A DNA stretch of 64,000 bases from Adiantum capillus-veneris (taxonomy: Eukaryota > Streptophyta > Polypodiopsida > Polypodiales > Pteridaceae), in assembly GCA_014529385.2 (NCBI GenBank), contig CM043960.1, forward strand, positions 72,429,910 through 72,493,909. The letters are read 5' to 3'. This document shows, one piece after another, positions 32,091 to 43,100 of this stretch (within the stretch, counting starts at the first letter, position 1; every line of letters begins with the position of its first letter). The translations under genes and the position numbers were made by a program. Under the pieces are notes generated by a model that worked only from the letters and a program-made list of their open reading frames with translations, searched no databases and was not told where the DNA came from.

Positions 32091-32514
32091 ACTTGGACAC
32101 TAGGAAGTAGGGTCATGCACTAGTTCACCTTGGACATTGAGCTTTAAAATGAGGTCCACCATTTATCGCGACGCTATGCCACTTAAATAGGGAGGGGGTT
32201 CTTGAGCCAATATGCACCACTTCTCAAATGTTGCTTCCATTGAAATAATTAAGGATTACTTGGACATTGAGATGCAAGTTCTATAGTCTTTTAGTGATGA
32301 CATTAGAACTAGTTCCACCACTTGTCCAAGCTATATTGTAATATAGTAAGTGGGTTACCATTTATCCACTTTAATTGGGACTCCTCAAATTGAAATTCGT
32401 CGGACTATTAACATTCATAACCCTCATGTCTTTTATAATGGAAATTATAAAAATTTTCTCAAAGAGAAGTACCTATGAGTATGAACTTGACAACGTATTT
32501 TTTTCACTTGCAGG
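32091..32514. other. spacer between satellite and plus-strand gene
   Basis: About 420 bases with diverged satellite-type motifs (AGGTCCACCATTTATC at 32151, AGTTCCACCACTTGTCC at 32311) and no coding region. It is the presumptive 5' region of the transposase gene. Confidence 0.5.
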
Positions 32515-33238
32515 ATGGACTTTAAATCTCGGGAGAGAGCACATTTGATTCTTGATAATGAAATTTTTGGTATTGGTTGTGTGTAGAACAGATCCATATT
32601 CCACATGTGGTGGTACAAAGATAGGGCAAGGAAATGTATCTATACTAGTGGAGGAATGTTTGAAGGATGTGGTGCTCCCTTTTCCTACAATGGATACTAC
32701 ATCTCTCCAAAGTTCTTTATGGAGTGCCGTTTGATGGCCCAAGCTTATTTTGCTTTCTTCCATGATAAATGACAAACCAATTGACACAAATGAAAGCTAC
32801 AGTGGTGATGAACAAGGGGAACAACCTCATCCTCTACTTACAGATGCAATACCTATAACAAGCCCAGAGTTTGAAACATTGATACGAGAATCTTGGAGAA
32901 ATCAAAGGGTACTTTTAAAGGATGACACAATGATGCAAATGGTACATGAAGGGACCATCTTATATGTATTTCCAAACGATTATGTTAACTTCCATGTACT
33001 TGGTGATGATTTTGTGGGTGTGGGTAAAGGGAGAATGAAATTAGTGAGTACATGCCTAATGTGGCTAGCATCACTTTGGCAAAGTGGCCCATCAAGAAGG
33101 CAACCATGTTGGATGGGATCCCATTACAACGGTTTGCTCCTATTAATGGGATGCATGCTAGATGTGCAGAATCTGATGTATCCAATGATGATAATGCTAG
33201 AAAATATGGTGATGGGAATACCGTTGCTACATCGTTAA
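32515..33238 (+). pseudogene. transposase gene, N-terminal part
   Basis: It opens with MDFKSRERAHLILDNEIF, shifts frame near 32585 and continues as VCRTDPYSTCGGTKIGQGNV, VSILVEECLKDVVLPFP, SLQSSLWSAV, TGA, WPKLILLSSM. The pattern 'G.....TDP......G.....V.V.......P.P.......A..WP' is seen in the N-terminal module (DUF8039-like) of several plant transposon proteins; that name is from memory. From 32750 it reads SYSGDEQGEQPHPLLTD, YVFPNDYVNFHVLGDDF. It leads by frameshift into the next part. Confidence 0.5.
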
Positions 33239-33723
33239 GGAAGCGGTGCTACACTTTTATCAACAGATCTTGGAAAACAAGAGCAGCACCAGCTTCTGAT
33301 TTTTATCTTGCAACAACTGAGTCAATTCAAAGGGTTTTATGTATTGATTGTTGTGGACAAAAAGGCTGTCAGTTTGCAGATCGGGATATGGTGACAAGAT
33401 TACGACAAGGATTTTGGGGAGAGTCTCAGAAAGAACGCACTAATTATGTTTATGATGTCCTATCTATATGCTATCAGAAAGATGAAAAGATGCGATACCA
33501 ATTCAAGATAAATGGCTCTATTGTTTGTTGTAGAGCATGGTATGAGCTAGATGGAATACCAAAGACATCATTTTACCACTACAAGGAAAAAATTGAAAAT
33601 GGTGTGTGCCATTATGTGCATGGTAACACATGCACATTGAGACGAGGACTTCAACATACTAATTTAGCAAGAGCATTGCTAAATGAGTTTGTGGATAACA
33701 ACTCTAAGAAGATGCCACACTGA
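33052..33723 (+). pseudogene. transposase gene, cysteine-containing middle part
   Basis: Open frame with VLCIDCCGQKGCQFADRDMV, LRQGFWGESQKERTNYVYDV, FKINGSIVCCRAWYELDGI and SFYHYKEKIENG. The arrangement of a Cys-rich motif, then 'LR..F...S..ER..Y....L', then 'G..VC..A...L.GI....Y' is the usual N-terminal half of DUF7869-type transposase proteins of plants, protists and animals, probably DNA binding. It follows from 32750-33238 by a frameshift near 33030 and leads into 33811-34017. Confidence 0.55.
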
Positions 33724-34592
33724 AGTAGAACACTACTGGATGGCTCAAGAAGCACTCAATTAGTGATTCCATCAATGTACAAACATGTTGACATTTAAAG
33801 CGAAATTAACATGACACTTGACCAAATGGGTTATGAGAAGAAGTTATCTCAGTCTTCTTTTGGTAGGATGTGGAGCAAAGAGTATCCACATGTCACTTTA
33901 ACAAAGACAAGTCAGTTCTCTAAGTGCAATGTTTGCAGTTCAATCAAGTCAAGTCTAGAAGCTAAACCTTCTCTTGATGAGAGGTCTCTTCTCTTGATGA
34001 GAGGTCTCTTCTCTTGAGAGAGAGAGAAGTTCATATGGCACAACAAAAGAGTTGGAAGAGCCTATATTATGCATGTTGCACATATTCAGAAACTGAACCA
34101 CAAAAGTATGTATGCATAATTCATGATAAGATGGATCAAAAGAAGACTGCAATTCCTAGATTACGCGTTGTTCCTAAGGGTGTGGACTCCGGATACAATT
34201 TGCAAGTGGAATTGATAGGTATGATCACTCATGGACATGGAGAAGGTCATTACGGTCACTTTGTCTTGAATGGTTTGTGGCCAGCTGATCCAAATCTTAC
34301 AATTGGCTCAATTGCTAATTGTTTACATAACCTAGAGAGGATAGATAAGCATCCTCTTGGTGATCTAGCAACCAACAGACTATCAAGGAGCTCTATCTCA
34401 CTACTAAATGCTTTGAACTCAAGGGATGCTTTGGACTACCACAACTTGAGTTACGGAAAAGAGCCCATTGTACAGACATCAGAAACTACATAAGAGGAAT
34501 TGGGGTCATCATTTTGCAATTTATTGAAGAACTTGTTACTACAATTAGATAATTGTGTAGGGGAGAACAAAAATTGAAACTTATTTGCCTAT
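33724..34592 (+). pseudogene. transposase gene, DDE region with first and second Asp
   Basis: The pieces are: SFGRMWSKEYPHVTL and SQFSKCNVCSSIKSS (33811-34017); a small tandem duplication of GTCTCTTCTCTTGATGAGAG at about 33970-34015 that shifts the frame; then in frame from 34014 YVCIIHDKMDQKKTAIPRL (first Asp), LIGMITHGHGEGHYGHFVL, and, after a TAA at 34491, LLLQLDNCVGENKN at 34533-34574 (second Asp), followed by a TGA. The DNC.GENKN motif is characteristic of the DUF7869-type DDE family. The two stops and the shift show decay. Confidence 0.6.
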
Positions 34593-35140
34593 TTGTTCAT
34601 GCTTGTTGCAAGGGGCATTTTCAAAACCATTCAACTAGGATTTTTGATAGTTGGGCATACACATGAGGACATAGATGCAATGTTCAGTAAGTTTTTAGAG
34701 AAGTTGAGAGTTACACAAACTTATACTTTGCCTCATTTGATTGATACACTAAGGATAGCTCATCTTCATCTCCAGCTCCATTTATGCTCACAAAGGTCCC
34801 TGATTTCAAGCAATATTGTGACTATCTTTGTGATGGATAAGATATACTTGTTGGCCATTCCAAACCTCTTCAATTTAGGTTTTTTATGCAAGATGAGAGA
34901 CCCATGATACAATAGAAGGCACATGTAGGTGTATCAAATTGGAGTGGAAGTATTCGCCTTTGGAAAACTGACATAGAAGGAAATCCAATGTTACCACATG
35001 GAGATCCACCTTTGGTACCAATGGCAGAGTATGTCAAGGACCATGAAGAAGTGATCTCAGGGTTGAAGTATTATATTAAGTTTTGGAAAAATTTAGGAAA
35101 TGGTTCAAGTGTGCCACGATATTATAGGCCTGTGTGATAG
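34593..35140 (+). pseudogene. transposase gene, third acidic motif GHTHEDID
   Basis: In frame with the preceding part: MLVARGIFKTIQLGFLIVG, then GHTHEDIDAMFSKFLEKL at 34653-34706, the third acidic catalytic motif of this DDE family. After a shift near 34790 comes VPDFKQYCDYLCDG, a stop, then GHSKPLQFRFFMQDERPM, with further stops. The order D, DN, GHTHED.D with this spacing supports a cut-and-paste type DNA transposase. Confidence 0.65.
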
Positions 35141-35690
35141 ATTACTAGACTAAGGTAATTGACAAGCTTGGAAGAGCAATCATATCAGAGGGAGTCTTGT
35201 ACGAACAATTTTGGCCAAAAATTCAAGAATCTCATCACGAACAATGCACCACAATGAGCTTACAACAAGGAGCCGAAAGATTCCTAGGTCTTGAAGAGCT
35301 AAATGATCATTTTTGTGGTCCTCAACGAGATAGACCAAGGGAATAATTTGACCCTCTATCTGATGTGCACCAAGGTGACTTTGTTATTCTACTTCCAAGT
35401 GACATGGATATCTATCCAATTTGTCGTGCAATGGATATATCAAACATTGACAACAAGCCTACATCACCAAACTATAGAAATGTTTTGATTCAATATTGGG
35501 CACCTTGTGCAAGAAAGAGTGGGATGACAAATACTCAAGCTTACACTAATTGTTGTGAGGGTTTTTGGGTTGTCAACTATAAGGACCCGCAAGTGTGGTA
35601 ATCTATAGATGTGATTGCTTGGTCTTTGAGACCCAACAAAGAAGGTCCATTTTCAAGTATTAAGATTCCATAAAGGCATCCTCTAAAAGC
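35141..35690 (+). pseudogene. transposase gene, C-terminal domain
   Basis: The segment 35365-35601 reads GDFVILLPSDMDIYPICRAM, IDNKPTSPNYRNVLIQYWAP, GFWVVNYKDPQVW, then a stop and VIAWSLRPNK. It resembles the small beta-rich C-terminal region that follows the DDE core in relatives; a BAH- or chromo-like fold is possible but not shown. Stops at 35601 and before. Confidence 0.4.
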
Positions 35691-36114
35691 TAAAACTAAC
35701 CTGGCTCGTGGACATCACCAACCACACTTGGATCAAAGTTTGGACATGGCATTCAATTTGGAGTAGATTATATGGATCTTCTATTGTTACTATAATGGTT
35801 GTAAACAATACCTTTGATTGTAGTGATCTTTCTTTCTTTATTTCATTACTAGTATTTATTCAAATTCATGCTTTGTGCATCCTCAAATTTTGGTGTTTAT
35901 CAACACCACAATTCTTTAAGATTTCACTCTACCCCATTAGCAAGTATATCAACATTTTTCCCACTTTAAATGGAAAAAATCCAAATTACAAGAATTTAGT
36001 CAATTTGGAGATTCCCATCATGAGGGATTTTTACCATAATACCTAATATGGTCTTAGATGGACATTTGGACCCATAAGAGGTGACTATAGAAAACATTAG
36101 TATTCTTGAGATGA
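35691..36114. other. no gene seen
   Basis: About 420 AT-rich bases. The ORF at 35708-36046 has no recognisable feature. Confidence 0.4.
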
Positions 36115-36430
36115 TCAACACTTTTGTTTTCAAGGACAAAAACATTTCTCCAAAGGGGGAGTAATGTCAGGCCAAGGGACAGGTCACACATGCAATACAG
36201 GGGGTCTATATATAGTTGGGACCAAGAACCTATATGGAATGGTTGGATGGATAAGAGAATGTTTCTGTCACCAATCTCTCACAATACACACCTAATTGGA
36301 GAGGTAAACAGAGTAAACAAGACAACTTACCTCTTGTTGTTGTTGATGAAGATGACTTGCTATTTGGTCCACCAGGCGTCACAGACTATGGTGGAACAAA
36401 GGACCTGGTTTCTATGAACATAATGCACAG
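36115..36430 (+). mobile_element. chromovirus 3' end and start of LTR
   Basis: ACTTTTGTTTTCAAGGAC at 36119 translates to TFVFKDKN, the last residues of the chromovirus pol seen intact at 41862-42305. It is followed by a polypurine tract (AAAGGGGGAGTAA) and TGTCAGGCCAAGGGAC, which corresponds to the LTR start TGTAAGCCCAAGGGAC of the other copy. Only the last few codons of pol are present upstream. The far LTR end was not located. Confidence 0.55.
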
Positions 36431-38871
36431 CATTTATGAATTGATGATGCTATCAATGATTCACAATGCTACCCATAATGCAAAGAATACTCCGGAGGTA
36501 AGCAACATGTAGACGCCACAGATGGAAGCCCATTGCATATGAAGATCTCCTGGCTTTGCAAAGGAAAGCCAATGACTTTCCTACTACTTGGAACTCTAAT
36601 AAAATGTGTGGTGCATATGAAGATATCTTAGTCTCACCAAGGAAAGCCAACAACTTGCCTACTGGTTTTTATAACTATTTGTAAAGTGGATGATAATTTT
36701 ATTTCAAAACAAGAGATTGGATGGGCTTCAAATGGAAGAGGTCCCAAAGGGCACAAGAGAAAGGGATGTAAAGAGTAGATTTTCTATGCGGACGAGAAAA
36801 AGTACATGACTAATGAATGAAAAAAATACAAATAGAGAGCACAACATAGGAACAACATGGAAATGTAATGTAAACAAGGAGGCCTTCAAAGATCAAATAA
36901 ATTCTTGTAAAAGTAAAATTGGCAAAATGATATCGATAGTGTCGACAATGAGCACTGGTTTGTTTGTGGCTTTTAAGTAGGGTAACTTAACCTCCACCAA
37001 GAAAGGTTAGTTTTTGAGCTACTATTAAGTGGGATGTTTAGTTTTTGTGGTCTACTTTTTCTCTAATCTTTATTCAAAACAAATGGATAACTAAAACCTA
37101 AAATTTTCAAACAAGTCATTTCAATTGTCTGCTACTACTACCCACTAGCATTTCAAGGGAGCAGGTAGAAAAGGACATCATAGAGTACCAAAAAATCATT
37201 GATGAAGAGCTGGAGGCTACCATATAGCGGCTACAAAAGATGCTAAGAACTATATGCACAAACGAGGCTCTTATGAAGACCTTGACATAGGATGAGCACA
37301 CAAGCATAATCTCATTTTACATAAAGTATTTATGTATGCATATATATTGTATGCACAAACGAGGTTCTTATCAAGACCCTGACATAGGATTGAGCACACA
37401 ACTTTAATCTCATTTTACATAAAGTATATATGTATCATATATATCTCATTTTACATAAAGTATGTATGTATGCATATACATTGTGCATATAAGTACAATT
37501 TTGTCACCAAAATCATAACTTGTGATAATAGCAAGACTCCTCTTCTAGAGTCAGCTCCCGCTACTTAGCAGGTAGTACACACTACTCAAGCACCACCCAA
37601 TGGCGACCTCATATAGTAGTACTAGGATACAAAATATTAGTTTAGTCTATATTATAAAAGTATAATGCTCCTATAAACATTTACCTAGCAACCTTTTTGT
37701 TAATTCATGTACAGAAGGTCTCTTTTTATTGAGGTCGATGGTGTGCCTTGGGACCTTCTTTGACTCCAACCCTCTCCATTTGGGTCCCACGTGTTTACCA
37801 TGCCCTCACTAGGGTAGCTATGAACACCAAGGATAGTTTTGGATGTATGTCAGCATCAGCTCCTATGACATCATTTACGACATCAACATGGATGAGCGGA
37901 TCGTGCATATTGTAGGTAGACATCTATGTCAGCATAGAGGATAGTTGTTAGAACTTTACTTTCCTTGAATCCATGTACTTTGAGTGTATGCATCAATGTG
38001 CTATTTCAAATGTTTGAAAAAGTATTAACTTGTTCTAATCTATCATCTTGTAGTGCAAAGATTAGCTAGATCTTGACAAAAAGCTTACTATTGCCCAGCC
38101 AGAGTGGGATGTAGCAAAATGGCCAATATTTTACAACATAGATGGAACAATGCACGCTTAGTACTTACTTTGAGAGAGAGATAGAGAGAGAGAGAGAGAG
38201 GAAAATGAAATAAAATGAAATGTTCTATTAAACAACCAAAATGACCTATGAGACCAAAAGTGACACACAATAGAATCCGATATTCTTTTTAGAAAGATAT
38301 GAAAGTACAAACATTGATACCCAAGCAAGCATTAGCTACAATATACGAGCAAAAACTACAACATGGAATAGAAACTAAAAACATGGATACTGAAGCAAGC
38401 ATTAGCTACAACATATGAACAGAAACTAGAACATAGAACCATATGAAACTTAGAACATATGACACTTAGAATCATAGAGTGCAATGAAACATCATAGAAG
38501 CTATAGATACTTAGTACTTGAAGAGTTCAAAACATTATAGCAACATAATTTGAACCGACTTCTTAGTACTTGAAGATCTTGAAAATACCTGTTCTAAAAG
38601 ACAAAATCAAGTCTATGGGGAGTTGAATCCTAAGTAGCCATACACAGCTATCACCATAAGACTCCTCGCCCAACCCACCCAATGTTAGTAATGTTCAAAT
38701 AGATCAATAGGGAATAAATTAAGGGACTTTGTAAGTTCTTATCAATGTACTTGAGTGCCTATTCTTGTGAATGCATTACATTGCTCATTCTCTTCTCTGA
38801 GTACTTTAATCTTTAGGGTTCAATCAAACTTCAAAAGATATCAATGAATAAATTGATCTCTTAATTTCCCT
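36431..38871. repeat. non-coding; several small tandem duplications
   Basis: No gene is recognised. At 37254-37460 a 97-base unit starting ATGCACAAACGAGG is repeated twice, with an extra partial copy of ATCTCATTTTACATAAAGTAT. At 38290-38440 a 70-base unit with AAGCAAGCATTAGCTACA (38323, 38393) is repeated. A short piece at 37135-37240 reads SREQVEKDIIEYQKIIDEEL, a possible remnant of a coiled-coil protein. Confidence 0.5.
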
Positions 38872-38920
38872 CATTGATTCTTGAAGCTCTTCAATTGTCA
38901 AGTCTACACACACACAATGA

Positions 38921-38998
<78 letters not shown>

Positions 38999-39231
38999 AG
39001 GAGGAGGAGAAGAAGAAGAAGAAGAAGAAGACAAAGAAGAAGAAGAAGAAGAAGAAGAAGAAGAAGAAGAAGAAGAAGGGTATTTTAATGTTGTAGAAAA
39101 CTATCCCAAGAGACCTTAAAGATTAATCCGACGAGGAGAGTTGAGCTCAAAACTTGTTATTCAAGAGGGAAATGGCATAACTAATCTACCACACTTGGGT
39201 GATAGAAAGGTTATACCATTTTCCTCTTTCT

Positions 39232-39277
<46 letters not shown>

Positions 39278-39290
39278 GAAGAAGAGTATT
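38872..39290. repeat. (CA)n and (GAA)n microsatellites
   Basis: CA run at about 38922-38996, directly followed by a GAG/GAA run (38997-39077), and a second CA run at 39234-39275 followed by AAGAAGAAG. The two CA-plus-GAA units lie about 250 bases apart, which suggests a local duplication. The ORFs are low-complexity. Confidence 0.9.
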
Positions 39291-39597
39291 TTAATTGAAG
39301 TAAATCTACAAAACGTTGAAGACACTAGCAACACAATTGATGTTAGAGTGTCAAAGAAACTATTCCACAAATAGTTAAACTATCCCATGCTGGGTTAATT
39401 TCTTAGGTGTTTTAAAATAAGTTGTTTTTAAATACTTTTTGGTAGCTTTTAAATATTTATATTTTTTATCTTCAAGGTTACTACTTGTCCACTAATATTG
39501 GAAGACATGTTACTATCCATGGGTCTAAGCCTGGTAACAAGTTAGTTCTGATATTTGAGAGGCTAAGAGCATAACCATATAGGTTAAAATCTCAACT

Positions 39598-39995
39598 TTG
39601 AAGTTGCACTTTGACATTAACTCTCCTACAATCCCACTTCATCCACTCTCCTTGTCAGTGGAAAAGGTTAAGATGGAACCTATCCAAGGTTTTGATGGCG
39701 ATGAGATATATGTTCTCGATCACAATATGTTTCAATTTTACAAGGTGCATGAATGTATCGACATTTTTCCTATAAACCAAACAAGAAGCAAAGTAAATCC
39801 AACAACTTTAGAATAAATGAAGAAGAAAACCATCTTAGTGTGATTGACATGATTAAAAATATGCCTTCTCAAAGCAGCTTGTTGTCTATAGCTCTTCGAC
39901 AAGCAACAAAGATCTTGAAAGTTGTGGAGATTCCAACACACTACAATGGCTATGTTGCATTTGAACTACCACCTCCATTCACTCAACGAGGATAA
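39598..39995 (+). other. unrecognised small ORF pair
   Basis: Two overlapping ORFs (39598-39816, 39753-39995) read as one protein with a frameshift: MEPIQGFDGDEIYVLDHN, YKPNKKQSKSNNFRINEEEN, MIKNMPSQSSLLSIALRQ, ending FELPPPFTQRG. No family is recognised and no start context is convincing. Confidence 0.25.
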
Positions 39996-40344
39996 TTGGA
40001 ATAAGTACACTTCCATTGGTACGCCCTTTGGTGAGTATTATTCGCAACTTTGATTTATTTTTTTCAAGATAAAATGATTTAAAAAATAAATTTTAATTGT
40101 CAACAAATTGAAATAATTTTCAATTGTTAATCAATTTAACTTAACTTTGATTATTTATAAATTTGAGTTATCTTTTCAAGCTAAAATAATTTAAAAGATA
40201 GTACTTAATTGTCAATTGATTTAACTTAACAAGAGAGATCTTGAGTTTATTGCTAGAGAAAAGGAGCAAGATAGGATGATAAATGAGGAGTATGCACAAA
40301 AGATATCGTAGTCACACCCACGTACAAAGAGATAGCAGGATGAT

Positions 40345-40564
40345 GAGTCCATTACTAATAATGTATAGCCGATAGTGGCATTATGTTGTATTTTAGATAA
40401 TTGACATGTACACACATTGACATTGCATAAATACATACATTGATGATATATGATGATTCCATTACTAATAATGTATAGCCGATAGTGGCATTATGTTGTA
40501 TTTTAGATAATTGATCATAAACACACATTGACATTGCATAAATACATACATTGATGATATATAT
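40345..40564. repeat. 110-bp tandem duplication
   Basis: Two nearly identical copies starting TCCATTACTAATAATGTATAG at about 40348 and 40458. Confidence 0.85.
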
Positions 40565-40861
40565 ATTTAGTCTTCTTCAGACAATTCTACTAGTCGTCTT
40601 GTATAGTATTGTTAAGTTTATTTAAATTTTGATAATTTATATTCAGCTTTTTTAATTGTTTTTCTCTAGTCACAGTATCAAGGGGAAGAAATCCTACTGC
40701 GATCATCCATGCTTTCAATTTTGCTTTTGCACAAATTCATTGGTTCCTTTTTGCTGTAGTGTATCTAGAATGCTCCCAAGTGTACACTTTCCACTTCAAA
40801 TTTTGTTTTTGAGGGTGATTTATGTGTGTATGTATTTTATGTGTGAATGATGTATGTGTAT

Positions 40862-40865
40862 GTTT

Positions 40866-40927
<62 letters not shown>

Positions 40928-40944
40928 ATTGTGTAGAATGCATG

Positions 40945-40998
<54 letters not shown>
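40862..40998. repeat. (GT)n and (GA)n microsatellites
   Basis: GT run 40868-40923 and GA run 40947-40994, separated by 23 bases. Confidence 0.95.
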
Positions 40999-40999
<1 letters not shown>

Positions 41000-41039
41000 A
41001 ATTGATGGTCAGGGAGCTCTCACACTTGTGAGCTCCCAA

Positions 41040-41209
41040 GTTTTAAGAGAAACAATAAACATCATTTAAGAAACACTTAATTCATAAATACTTCTTAAAT
41101 GATGCTTTTATAAATTAGTTTTGTGTCTCTCTTAACCGGTGATAGGTGTCGCTTAAGTGACACTTAAACATCACTGAGGATGTCACTTAAGTGATGCTCA
41201 TATAGAGAT
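41040..41209. repeat. palindromic AAGTGACACTTAA motifs
   Basis: GTGTCGCTTAAGTGACAC (41146-41163) is a near-perfect palindrome; TGTCACTTAAGTGATG (41181-41196) and CATTTAAGAAACACTTAA (41065) are variants. The CTTAAG-centred repeats end where the chromovirus LTR begins. They may be the subterminal region of a transposon that received the LTR. Confidence 0.4.
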
Positions 41210-41861
41210 TGTCACACTGGCTATGATTGGAAAAGGGATGGTCCTCACCATAAGAATTGATGCATAAGACAAAGACCACATGTTCAAAAAATCTCTGCTT
41301 GGGATCTAGACTAATGACCAAGTGCCATAGAGACTAGAATGCCACACAGGCTACTCAAGTCACACAAACTATGCCATGAAATAGGCTAGAAAGCATCGCA
41401 ATGGATCATGGTATCACAAAGATTTAAAGATCCCTCCCTTCGAACAATCAATCACGTGGGACCAAGCTTGTTGGGCATATGGTATTTGGCCTATGCACCA
41501 ACTCAAGGTGTGCACTACCCCTAGTCTAGTGAGTGCCTATGTGTGAACCCATGTGATAGCATTGGTAGCTTTCCACCTAGGATATGTGATGCAGAAAATG
41601 ATGTGTTACCTTATGACACAAGCCATGATATCATCCTCTTTTGTGTGTGCCTATATAAGAGGCTTATATTTTCAAATTCAAGTAGCATAATCTCTAGTAG
41701 TTTATTTGGGTTTACATTGAGTCTTACTATCTTTCCATTACCCATACTGTGTTCCAAAATCCTCCTCCCTAACGCTCTTTATATAGGCCTTGTGACTCCT
41801 AGCCTTAGTCCATTCTTAGGATTCCCTGTCCACACCATGCAGTTAGTCCCTTGGGCTTACA
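41210..41861 (-). mobile_element. chromovirus 3' LTR
   Basis: Minus strand: starts TGTAAGCCCAAGGGAC right after the polypurine tract (ACGGGGGGAGTAA) and ends AGCCAGTGTGACA, 652 bases, with a TATA-like CCTATATAAAGAG near 41775-41790. The ORF at 41543-41983 lies antisense to it and is not a gene. The left boundary is inferred from the TG/CA rule only. Confidence 0.6.
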
Positions 41862-43100
41862 TTACTCCCCCCGTGTTTTTGTCCTTGAAAACAAAAGTGG
41901 GATATTTCTTCTTAAGCACAGTAATGTCTTCCCAAGTGGCACCTTCTTCAGGTCGGTCTTTCCACTTGACTAAATCTTGTTGACGCACATGATGACGAGT
42001 ACATGAATCATGATAGTCTAAGATATGCTCAGGCTCATGCCATTGGATTGGAGGTTCAATGAAATCAACATAAATCTACTGGTCAATGACATTTTGTCCC
42101 CATGCAAGCGTTTACATAAATGACTTACATGAAAAACTGGATGAATATGAGAGTGCACATGTAACAAGAGTTTGTAGGCCCTATCACCAACTTGCTTGAG
42201 TATCTTGAAAGTCCTAAAATATCTCAAAGATAATTTAGGTGCTAGCGCAGTCTTTAGACTTTCAAAATGCTTTGGCACATGCAAAAATACTTCTTCCCCT
42301 TCCATGAAGATATCTTGTCGATGCTTCTCTCAACATATTTTTTATACTTGTGGAACATTTTGACCAGCCACTTTCAGCATGTCCATATGGTCTTAAAGAA
42401 AATCCTTGACTTGTTGAAGCTTTCTAGCTGCCAACCCCACCGTAACTAGTGACTAGGCTGAAAATTATACATAAGCATGAAAGGACTAAAACCAATTGTC
42501 CCATGCTAAGCACCATTGTAATTATACCCCAATTGGAGAGATAACCTTTTCACTTGGATAGATTTTGGCTAATGTACGCTTCTACCATATCCTTTAGCAC
42601 AAGAGTAACACTTATAAACTATCTATCTACCTCTTGATGATAGTACACATTTGTGTTTCCCAACCGTTTTACAGGCAATCTCCAAAATGACTAGTAAATG
42701 TGGGTCACAATTTCATACAACATTACTGAGTAATCAACAAGTTTATGAGTAACCAACTTGGTTAGTTGTACAAAGTTTAGTCACGGATCTATCAACACCC
42801 AAACTGAGCCATGACCTCTATTGGTGATTGGTAAACCCACAACTAAGCTCGTGGAGGTACTGCACATAAGATGAAAAATGCTTCATAATCTATCAATTTC
42901 ATGAACTTGCATGCCACTCCAAATTAGCTTTTGATAAACACTAGGACCCATAACACCTAGTGTGCATGCCTTTTTATAAAAAAAAACCAATATGAATCTG
43001 CTTTTTCATGACTAGAAATGCCAATATGTATGGAAAATGTGATGCTCATAGCACACAACAAAGAGAAGAGTAAATACTCCCGAGAAGAAACTAAATACTT
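41862..43100 (-). pseudogene. chromovirus integrase C-terminus and chromodomain
   Basis: The minus strand reads, in order: VVGLPITNRGHGSVWVLID (first integrase Asp, about 42830-42775), FTK-like LNFVQLTKLVTHKL, FWRLPVKRLG, LVLKDMVEA, then SPIGV, the C-terminal part MEGEEVFLHVPKHF, LRYFRTFKILKQVGDRAYKL and IHPVFHVSHLCKRL (42018-42305), and last a chromodomain: EPEHILDYHDSCTRHHVRQ, DLVKWKDRPEEGATWEDI, ending TFVFKDKN. The chromodomain targets insertion to marked chromatin in chromoviruses. Many stops; RT and gag are not visible to the right. Confidence 0.8.

Noticed and set aside
36124-36417. ORF of 97 codons as a gene
   Set aside because: It covers a chromovirus polypurine tract and LTR start; only the first bases derive from coding sequence, in another frame.
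38047-38055. CTTGTAGTG as a CACTA terminus for a larger element
   Set aside because: No subterminal repeats, no partner CACTACAAG end and no target duplication could be found.
38874-39119. ORFs with HTHTHT, EEEEEE or KKKKKK runs
   Set aside because: Direct reads of CA and GAA microsatellites. The same holds for the ORFs at 7218-7463, 9066-9321, 40737-41039, 53426-53725 and 58864-59213.
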